Positions 1-4,093 of a stretch of DNA of 5,309 nt are shown here, in pieces. This DNA is from Solobacterium sp. (GTDB taxonomy: Bacteria > Bacillota_I > Bacilli_A > Erysipelotrichales > Erysipelotrichaceae), in NCBI GenBank assembly GCA_017543005.1, contig JAFWEA010000157.1:1-5309 (forward strand), written 5' to 3'. The stretch's first letter is position 1. Every line of letters begins with the position of its first letter. Below the pieces are notes generated by a model. That model did no database searches and was not told the origin of the DNA. It saw only the letters and a list, made by a program, of their open reading frames with translations. Made by a program: the position numbers and the translations under genes.

Positions 1-371
1 GACAGAATCAGTTCATCAATATCAACACCCAGTTTCTTGGCATAAACCGGATCGATTGCGTTTTCAGCGTCAATGAAGGCACACCGGCCGCCGCCCTTCT
101 GGCATTCGGCGATGGCATGCAGGGCCAGGGTTGTCTTACCGGAGGATTCCGGACCGTAGATCTCCACGATTCTGCCCTTCGGATAACCGCCGATGCCCAG
201 TGCCGCATCCAATGCCAGCGAGCCGGAAGGAATGGCATCCACCGCCACGTCTGCCCGGTCACCGAGCCGCATGATGCTGCCCTTGCCGTATTCTTTCTCA
301 ATTGCTTTCAGTGCATCAGCCAGCAGCTGATCCTTCTTGCTGTCAGTTTCTTTTCCTTTTGCTGTTGCCAT
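1..371 (-). CDS. recA: RecA recombinase, N-terminal part (runs off the window)
   Basis: RecA forms filaments on single-stranded DNA, drives ATP-dependent strand exchange, and stimulates LexA self-cleavage in the SOS response. Only the first 123 codons are present; the gene continues past base 1. Translation from ATG 371 begins MATAKGKETDSKK. It shows the N-terminal oligomerisation helix (about residues 13-30, ending in EKEYGKGSIMRLGD), the VDAIPSGSLALDAALGIGG segment (44-62), and a perfect Walker A motif GPESSGKT at residues 73-80. The catalytic Glu is E103 in FIDAENAIDP, equivalent to E. coli E96 in FIDAEHALDP. The last visible stretch, KKLGVDIDELILS, is also standard RecA. The start is supported by an AAAGGAG site 9 nt upstream. 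The gene follows pgsA by 49 bp on the same strand and is probably at least partly cotranscribed with it. Identification is certain; the rest of the protein cannot be judged. Confidence 0.97.
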   Translation of the reverse strand, partial: MATAKGKETDSKKDQLLADALKAIEKEYGKGSIMRLGDRADVAVDAIPSGSLALDAALGIGGYPKGRIVEIYGPESSGKTTLALHAIAECQKGGGRCAFIDAENAIDPVYAKKLGVDIDELIL

Positions 372-380
372 GTTACTTAT

Positions 381-387
381 CTCCTTT
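381..387 (-). promoter_or_regulatory. recA ribosome binding site
   Basis: The minus strand reads AAAGGAG, followed by 9 nt and ATG at 371. This fixes the recA start. No convincing sigma-A promoter was found in the 49 bp between pgsA and recA. A TATAGC at 397-392 has no acceptable -35 at 16-18 nt. Confidence 0.8.
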
Positions 388-420
388 AACTGCTATATTC
401 GCAGAAAAATCAGTTTTGAC

Positions 421-1014
421 TCATTTGCTCTCAAGAATGTCATCCTTGAGCTGGGTGAAGTAGGAGAAGCCGCTGGCCAGGCTGACAAAAGCCGAGAACC
501 AGACCAGGATTTCCGTGACCGGCAGGCGCCAGAGCTCAAACGGCAGGTTGTTGAGCAGAACCAGGGCAATCGTGACCATCTGCAGGACCGTCTTGAGCTT
601 GCCGAGCATCTGGGCCGATACCACCTTGCCGTTGTTGGCCGCGATCATCCGGCAGCCGTCCACGATGATATCCCGGCAGACCATGATGATGACCGGCACG
701 ACCGGAATCAGGCCGCGGGACAGAAACAGCAGGAACATCGTTGTTGTCAGCATCTTGTCGGCAATCGGGTCGGCAAACTTGCCGAACGTTGTCTGCATAT
801 TGCGGCTGCGGGCAATATGACCGTCCAGATAATCGGTAAAGGCCGCCACCAGGTATACGGCCAGACAGATCAGGTTGATCAGCGGCAGTCTGACCGGGCC
901 GGTCAGGAAGACCCGTGGTTCAATCCCGAACTGGGCAAACGGAAAGATGTAAATCAGTATGACAATCGGTACCAGCACAATGCGGAATACCGTCAGACGA
1001 TTCGGCAGATTCAT
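421..1014 (-). CDS. pgsA: CDP-diacylglycerol--glycerol-3-phosphate 3-phosphatidyltransferase
   Basis: This membrane enzyme transfers a phosphatidyl group from CDP-diacylglycerol to sn-glycerol-3-phosphate. The product, phosphatidylglycerophosphate, is the committed precursor of phosphatidylglycerol and cardiolipin. The 197-residue product carries the complete CDP-alcohol phosphotransferase signature D-G-x2-A-R-x8-G-x3-D-x3-D: D64, G65, A68, R69, G78, D82 and D86, with the additional D61 four residues in front (DYLDG). The N-terminus MNLPNRLTVFRI is typical of PgsA. Hydrophobic segments lie at about 8-28, 44-62, 92-112, 143-158 and 165-183, as expected for a polytopic protein. The frame is open to 1107, but the upstream part overlaps the promoter and the rnpB terminator. 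ATG 1014 has a TAAAAGGAGA site 7 nt upstream and is the better start. recA follows directly; many Bacillota have cinA between these two genes. Related CDP-alcohol transferases share the signature, but the N-terminus, length and recA neighbourhood favour PgsA. Confidence 0.93.
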   Translation of the reverse strand: MNLPNRLTVFRIVLVPIVILIYIFPFAQFGIEPRVFLTGPVRLPLINLICLAVYLVAAFTDYLDGHIARSRNMQTTFGKFADPIADKMLTTTMFLLFLSRGLIPVVPVIIMVCRDIIVDGCRMIAANNGKVVSAQMLGKLKTVLQMVTIALVLLNNLPFELWRLPVTEILVWFSAFVSLASGFSYFTQLKDDILESK

Positions 1015-1021
1015 TGCGATT

Positions 1022-1028
1022 CTCCTTT
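1022..1028 (-). promoter_or_regulatory. pgsA ribosome binding site (decides the start)
   Basis: AAAGGAG on the minus strand ends 7 nt before ATG 1014. The more upstream in-frame start at 1107 would place coding sequence over the rnpB 3' end, its terminator and the pgsA promoter, so the 1014 start is preferred. Confidence 0.8.
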
Positions 1029-1043
1029 TATTAATTCCTAAGT

Positions 1044-1052
1044 AGTATAGCA
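1044..1052 (-). promoter_or_regulatory. Candidate pgsA promoter (extended -10)
   Basis: The minus strand has TGCTATACT, an extended -10 (TGn plus TATACT, 5/6 to consensus), about 30 nt upstream of the pgsA ATG. The -35 position (about 1067-1072, TTCTAT) is poor, which is tolerable for an extended -10 promoter. It begins about 18 nt after the T-tract of the rnpB terminator, giving the pgsA-recA unit its own transcription start with a short leader. Confidence 0.6.
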
Positions 1053-1070
1053 CAAGGCTGCAGGTTATAG

Positions 1071-1094
1071 AAAAAGGAAGATCACAGATCTTCC
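1071..1094 (-). terminator. Intrinsic terminator after rnpB
   Basis: On the minus strand a perfect 8-bp stem (GGAAGATC, loop TGT, GATCTTCC; bases 1094-1076) is followed at once by TTTTT (1075-1071). It lies 2 nt beyond the predicted end of the RNase P RNA P1 helix, so it most likely ends the gpsB-rnpB transcript. Confidence 0.85.
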
Positions 1095-1096
1095 CT

Positions 1097-1458
1097 GAAA
1101 TGAACACACTCTGTAAGCCATGTTCTGTCCCGGTTACCCGGTGGCAGCCATTTATCTGTGCCTAAGCACTCCCTTGGGACTTCGTTTCGTTCGCCGGGAC
1201 TCTCCTACCAAATTTGGATTTCTCGCTTGCGGGGTTTATCGCGTTCCACCCGGTCGGTTTCCCGCCGGCTTCGTCACTGTGACACCTTAAGGACCTCGGC
1301 CATGGGTTTCCCTTTAGGCTCCGGCTCCGCCGTCAGCTGTTACACTGCCTGGTCTTATCGTTTCGGCCAGCACAATCACTACCGCCGTCACAGGCGGTGC
1401 GAGCATGGACTTTCCTCTGCCATTCCTCAATGACAGCGGCTGCCCGAGTGATCATTTC
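1097..1458 (-). ncRNA. rnpB: RNase P RNA, class B (Bacillus type)
   Basis: This is the catalytic RNA of ribonuclease P, which with the RnpA protein cleaves the 5' leader from precursor tRNAs. Conserved core blocks are present in order on the minus strand. GAGGAAAGTCCATGCTC is at 1417-1401, and GTGTCACAGTGACGAAG at 1285-1269. GTGGAACGCGATAAACCCC is at 1249-1231, and the terminal ACAGAACATGGCTTACAG at 1128-1111. The CCAAATTTGGTAGG block at 1217-1204, following GCGAGAAA, is characteristic of the Bacillus-type class B RNA. The ends were set by P1 pairing: GAAATGA and CACTC at the 5' end pair with GAGTG and TCATTTC at the 3' end, with a small internal loop. The resulting length of about 362 nt is shorter than the 401-nt B. 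subtilis RNA; the 3' region just before the last core block is compact, with a small CCGG-GTAA-CCGG hairpin. The 5' end is only about 5 nt after the gpsB stop, and no separate promoter could be seen. Ends are accurate to perhaps 5 nt. Confidence 0.96.
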
Positions 1459-1463
1459 TCTTC

Positions 1464-1802
1464 CTATTTGTTCTTCGAACGTTCAAAGACTTCTTCTTCC
1501 AGCCGGGAGAGCCGCTTGAGGATATCCACGTTGGCTGCCCCCTGCTGACTGACCGTCGGGTTGGCTTCCAGCGCCCTGGTCCGGCCTTCCACCTCGATCA
1601 GCTTGGCCCGCAGCGAAGCGTTGGTCCGCTCCAGCTCGGCAATCTTCTCGTTCAGATCAGAAGTGATGCTCTGATAGGTTTCATAATCCTGAATCACCAG
1701 ATCCAGAAACGCGTCGACTTCCGCTGCGTTGTAGCCTTTGAAATCGATATTGAATTCCTTATCCAGAATTGTCTGGATATCCAGATTTACTTTGCCTGCC
1801 AT
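1464..1802 (-). CDS. gpsB: Cell-division/cell-wall regulator GpsB (DivIVA family)
   Basis: GpsB is a small cytoplasmic coiled-coil adaptor that binds the tails of class A penicillin-binding proteins and other divisome partners at the membrane. It helps shuttle cell-wall synthesis between septum and side wall. The 112-residue protein has the DivIVA-like N-terminal domain: ILDKEFNIDFKGYNAAEVDAF at about 12-32. Y24, D30 and D34 correspond to PBP-binding-groove residues of B. subtilis GpsB (Y25, D31, D35). A coiled coil follows (about 35-78), then a variable linker (79-91), then the C-terminal oligomerisation motif NVDILKRLSRLEEEVF (91-106), which matches the NFDILKRLSNLEKHVF of B. subtilis GpsB. 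Full-length DivIVA is longer and lacks this C-terminal motif. An AAGGAG site lies 10 nt upstream of ATG 1802. The position immediately 5' of rnpB matches the B. subtilis gpsB-rnpB order. Confidence 0.94.
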   Translation of the reverse strand: MAGKVNLDIQTILDKEFNIDFKGYNAAEVDAFLDLVIQDYETYQSITSDLNEKIAELERTNASLRAKLIEVEGRTRALEANPTVSQQGAANVDILKRLSRLEEEVFERSKNK

Positions 1803-1812
1803 ATCTGCTTCA

Positions 1813-1818
1813 CTCCTT
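1813..1818 (-). promoter_or_regulatory. gpsB ribosome binding site
   Basis: AAGGAG on the minus strand, 10 nt before ATG 1802, supports that start. Confidence 0.75.
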
Positions 1819-1827
1819 CATTCAGTA

Positions 1828-1856
1828 ATTATTGCAGGAACTGCCCGGAAAATCAA
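1828..1856 (-). promoter_or_regulatory. Sigma-A-like promoter for gpsB-rnpB
   Basis: On the minus strand TTGATT (1856-1851, 4/6 to TTGACA) is separated by exactly 17 nt from AATAAT (1833-1828, 5/6 to TATAAT). TGC immediately before the -10 makes it an extended -10 element. It lies in the 91-bp gap between the class V enzyme gene and gpsB, about 25 nt from the gpsB start. It is the best promoter in the window by element match and spacing. Confidence 0.72.
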
Positions 1857-1880
1857 TCAGTCCCCTGCTGTTTCGGCATG

Positions 1881-1910
1881 AATACGCCGCTTTTCAGCGG
1901 CCCCCGTATT
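1881..1910 (-). terminator. Hairpin spanning the stop codon of the class V enzyme gene; weak terminator candidate
   Basis: The minus strand folds as AATAC, four bulged G, GCCGCT, loop GAAA, AGCGGC, GTATT: 11 base pairs closed by a GNRA tetraloop. The TGA stop (1896-1894) lies at the stem-loop junction. No T-run follows, so intrinsic termination would be weak. It could act as a partial terminator or an RNA 3'-end stabiliser between the two-enzyme operon and gpsB. Confidence 0.4.
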
Positions 1911-3075
1911 CCCGGGCCGCCGCCAGGACGGCGTCAATGTCTTCTTTCGTGCTGAAGCCGCCCAGCGAGAAGCGCACATGGGTGCCGCCGGCAATGCTCA
2001 GGGCAATATTGCGGCTGCGGAAGAAGGCAAACATGGCCTGCGGATCCGCCGGGTGCAGAGAGACAATACCGAGGTGTTCCTTTTCCTGTGCCGGGGTGAT
2101 GACCGGATAGCCCAGTTCGACCAGCCCCTGCCGCAGCTGCCCGTACAGGTCACGGACATGGGCTTCAATCCGTTCGATGCCGACTCCCTTCAGCACCTTC
2201 AGCGATTCATTCAGGACATAGATGCCCGGGTTGTCCAGCGAGCTGTTTTCCATCTTGCGGGCGTTTGCGTCATCAGTGCAGTACAGTTCCCACTGCCCGT
2301 CACGGAAACGGACGTCATTGCAGAAACCGGCGGCGATATAGACCGGCCAGATCTGTTTCAGCAGTTCGCGGCTGTAGACCGTAAAGCCGATGCTGTTGAC
2401 CGCGTTCAGGCTCTTGTACCCGGCCCCGTTGACTGCCGCCACGTGCCATTCGGCCATCCGGAACGGTTCCAGGCCAAGGCTCTGGATTGCATCCACAACC
2501 AGATAAATACCCCGCTCATGGCACAGCTGTCCCAGCTCGGCGAGATCGATCCGATAGCCGGTGACCGACTGCACATGGCTGACCAGCATCATGCGGGTAT
2601 GCTCATCACACAGGGCCATCAGGTCCGCGGCCGGAATCCGCTCATCATCCCGCTCGGGCAGCACCCGCACCTCGATGCCCTTGGTCTTTCCGGCATTGAG
2701 GGCCGGCATGATGACCGAGTGATGCTCGATGGCATTGGTAACGACATTGTCGCCCGGCGCAAACGCAAAGCCCTGCAGGATGGCATTCAGGCCTTCGTTG
2801 GTATTCCTGGTAAACGCCACGAGATCCGGGCTTTCCGCCCCGCACAGCTCCGCCAGCAGCGCCCTGGTTTCGTCAATGACCGCAAAGTGGGACGCCCGGC
2901 CCGGACCGCCTCTTTCCACGGTGACCGCCGCCTTTGTCCAGTCCGCAAAGTAGCGCTCTACCCCGCGGATACCGAAGGTGGTGCTGCCGCAGTCATACGC
3001 ATTGTCCATGTAGACACACTGTGCCGTCGCCGGAAAGAGTTTCCGGTATTCCTTTACCCAGTCGCTGTTCATCAT
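1894..3075 (-). CDS. Class V PLP-dependent enzyme (cysteine desulfurase/lyase-like fold)
   Basis: This is a cytoplasmic fold-type I PLP enzyme of the aminotransferase class V family; the substrate is unknown. In order, the 393-residue protein shows: the N-terminal YMDNAYDCGSTT (22-33; compare YLDNA in SufS); the phosphate-binding stretch FTRNTNEGLNAI (88-99); EHHS (117-120) with the His expected to stack on PLP; VVDAIQSLG (193-201) with D195 contacting the pyridine nitrogen; GAGYKSLNAV (217-226) with K221 as the likely Schiff-base lysine; and HVRFSLGGFSTKEDID (366-381), where R368 fits the carboxylate-binding Arg. The SufS-type loop carrying the catalytic Cys (GHHCAQP) is missing: SIAGGTH leads straight into VRFS. 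The usual GPxG after the Lys is also replaced by NAVNSIG. A canonical desulfurase role is therefore unlikely; C-S lyase, epimerase or aminotransferase-like chemistry remains possible. Its ATG overlaps the TGA of the upstream reductase gene (ATGA), with AAAGG 7 nt upstream, so translation is probably coupled. A second ATG lies one codon later. Confidence 0.85.
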   Translation of the reverse strand: MMNSDWVKEYRKLFPATAQCVYMDNAYDCGSTTFGIRGVERYFADWTKAAVTVERGGPGRASHFAVIDETRALLAELCGAESPDLVAFTRNTNEGLNAILQGFAFAPGDNVVTNAIEHHSVIMPALNAGKTKGIEVRVLPERDDERIPAADLMALCDEHTRMMLVSHVQSVTGYRIDLAELGQLCHERGIYLVVDAIQSLGLEPFRMAEWHVAAVNGAGYKSLNAVNSIGFTVYSRELLKQIWPVYIAAGFCNDVRFRDGQWELYCTDDANARKMENSSLDNPGIYVLNESLKVLKGVGIERIEAHVRDLYGQLRQGLVELGYPVITPAQEKEHLGIVSLHPADPQAMFAFFRSRNIALSIAGGTHVRFSLGGFSTKEDIDAVLAAAREYGGR

Positions 3076-4025
3076 TTGCCTGCCTTTCTGATCAGATAGT
3101 CGGCACAGATCAGATCTTCCACTGCCATGCCGAGTGATTCAAACATTGTGATTTCATCCGGTGAGGTCCGGCCCGGCACCTTGCCGGCCATGACTTCCCC
3201 GATCGTGCCGATGATGTGATCCTCACCGATACTGCCCTCTTTCAGGGCCAGCAGGTAGTCACCGCTTTCATGGCGCACCGATTCGATATTGTCGCAATAG
3301 AACCGCACCGCGGCCGTCAAGGGCCCGGCAATCTCACGGGCATTGGCCGCACAGGCCCCCACCGCGTTGATATGCGCCCCGGGTTTGACCCATTCCTTCG
3401 CCAGGATCGGCTCCTTCGCCGCCGTCAATGTACAGATGATGTCTGCGTTTTTCACCGCTTCTTCAACGGTTGCGCAGGCTTTTACAGGCAGGTCTGTTTC
3501 CGCCTCGGCGTCTTCGGCGAAGGCTTTTGCCCTGGCCGGCACCGCATCAAACACCTGGACCTGCTGCAGCGGGAAGAGTTCGTTCAGCGCCCGCAGATGC
3601 GACCAGGCCTGATGCCCGCAACCGATCAGTGCCAGCACCGATGACTCCGGCCGGGCCAGATACCTGCTGGCCACGGCACTGCAGCAGCCGGTGCGCACAC
3701 CTGTAACGGACATGGCATCCACCAGCCCCTTCAGTTCGCCATGAGCCTCATCGAACACCAGGATCTGGCCCTGATGAGACGGATAGCCGGCCAGACTGTT
3801 CTGCGGGTAAACGCTGAGGATCTTCATGCCGAAGAACCCGTCATGGAAATAAGCCGGCATCGCCGCCATGACATTGCCGTCCGGCATCGGGATAGCCATG
3901 CGCAGATACTGTATGCAGGCCCCGCTTTCTTCCCCGGCAAATACCTGTTCCATCAGGCCGATGCATTCCTTCGGCGTCAGCTGCCTGTATACCTGATCGG
4001 CATTGATCATGATGATGTTATCCAT
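3072..4025 (-). CDS. Ornithine cyclodeaminase/mu-crystallin family NAD(P)-dependent enzyme
   Basis: This family includes ornithine cyclodeaminase, archaeal alanine dehydrogenase, SbnB-type dehydrogenases and mu-crystallin ketimine reductase. The 317-residue protein has the family's split substrate domain: R42 in LRMAIP, K68 in GMKILSVYP, HQG at 84-86, and R111 in TGVRTG. It also has a Rossmann domain starting with LALIGCGHQAWSH (131-143), close to the GAGVQAYSH of mu-crystallin. The later block INAVGACAANAREI (219-232) parallels INAVGASRPDWREL of mu-crystallin. The catalytic Asp of ornithine cyclodeaminase (D228 in the Pseudomonas enzyme, GGD) is Cys here (C225, GAC), so proline-forming cyclodeamination is unlikely. 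An imine/ketimine reductase or amino-acid dehydrogenase role fits better; the substrate is unknown. A GTG start at 4031 is only 2 nt from the AGGAGG site, whereas ATG 4025 is 8 nt away and is preferred. This is the first gene of a two-gene operon and overlaps the class V enzyme gene by 4 bases. Confidence 0.88.
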   Translation of the reverse strand: MDNIIMINADQVYRQLTPKECIGLMEQVFAGEESGACIQYLRMAIPMPDGNVMAAMPAYFHDGFFGMKILSVYPQNSLAGYPSHQGQILVFDEAHGELKGLVDAMSVTGVRTGCCSAVASRYLARPESSVLALIGCGHQAWSHLRALNELFPLQQVQVFDAVPARAKAFAEDAEAETDLPVKACATVEEAVKNADIICTLTAAKEPILAKEWVKPGAHINAVGACAANAREIAGPLTAAVRFYCDNIESVRHESGDYLLALKEGSIGEDHIIGTIGEVMAGKVPGRTSPDEITMFESLGMAVEDLICADYLIRKAGK

Positions 4026-4033
4026 TGTCACAG

Positions 4034-4039
4034 CCTCCT
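4034..4039 (-). promoter_or_regulatory. Strong ribosome binding site of the reductase gene
   Basis: AGGAGG on the minus strand lies 8 nt before ATG 4025 but only 2 nt before the in-frame GTG at 4031. The spacing selects the ATG. Confidence 0.82.
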
Positions 4040-4051
4040 GTTATCGTGCTC

Positions 4052-4060
4052 ATTATATCA
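4052..4060 (-). promoter_or_regulatory. Candidate promoter of the reductase/PLP-enzyme operon (extended -10)
   Basis: The minus strand reads TGATATAAT, a perfect TATAAT (4057-4052) preceded by TGn. It lies 26 nt upstream of the ATG at 4025. No good -35 is found at 16-18 nt; the expected position (about 4075-4080) lies inside the adjacent inverted repeat. The extended -10 may suffice, or the promoter may need an activator. Confidence 0.6.
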
Positions 4061-4088
4061 ATGAAAACGGCCTTTACGCCGTTTTCAT
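4061..4088 (-). terminator. Perfect 11-bp inverted repeat: terminator of the nucleotidase gene and/or operator
   Basis: On the minus strand ATGAAAACGGC, a 6-nt loop GTAAAG, and GCCGTTTTCAT form a perfect 11-bp stem starting 5 nt after the TAA stop of the nucleotidase gene. The A-run before and T-run after the GC-rich core make it look like an intrinsic terminator usable in both directions, although the T-run is only four bases before CATT. It abuts the -10 element of the next operon and covers the -35 position, so a regulatory (operator) role is also possible. Confidence 0.62.
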
Positions 4089-4093
4089 GCATG

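Noticed and set aside
8..301. A 97-codon minus-strand open frame at the left edge.
   Set aside because: It is the wrong frame of recA; the frame from ATG 371 encodes the RecA Walker A motif and runs off the window.
337..1041. A 234-codon plus-strand open frame opposite pgsA.
   Set aside because: It is low in hydrophobic residues, rich in Gln/Asp/Arg/His and has no motif; it is the antisense shadow of pgsA, whose catalytic signature is complete on the other strand.
1015..1107. N-terminal extension of PgsA by 31 residues from the upstream ATG at 1107.
   Set aside because: It would overlap the rnpB 3' end, its terminator and the pgsA promoter, and has no Shine-Dalgarno; ATG 1014 has a good one and matches the usual PgsA N-terminus.
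1158..1433. A 91-codon plus-strand open frame.
   Set aside because: It lies entirely inside the RNase P RNA gene, whose conserved core blocks explain the sequence.
1978..3099. A 373-codon open frame on the plus strand opposite the class V enzyme gene.
   Set aside because: It lies fully antisense to a gene with clear family motifs, has no recognisable domain, and its composition is typical of the reverse frame of a GC-rich gene.
1881..4093. A defence or toxin-antitoxin system in the accessory part.
   Set aside because: The two proteins are clear metabolic enzyme folds, with no nuclease, toxin, antitoxin or sensor domains and no repeats nearby.
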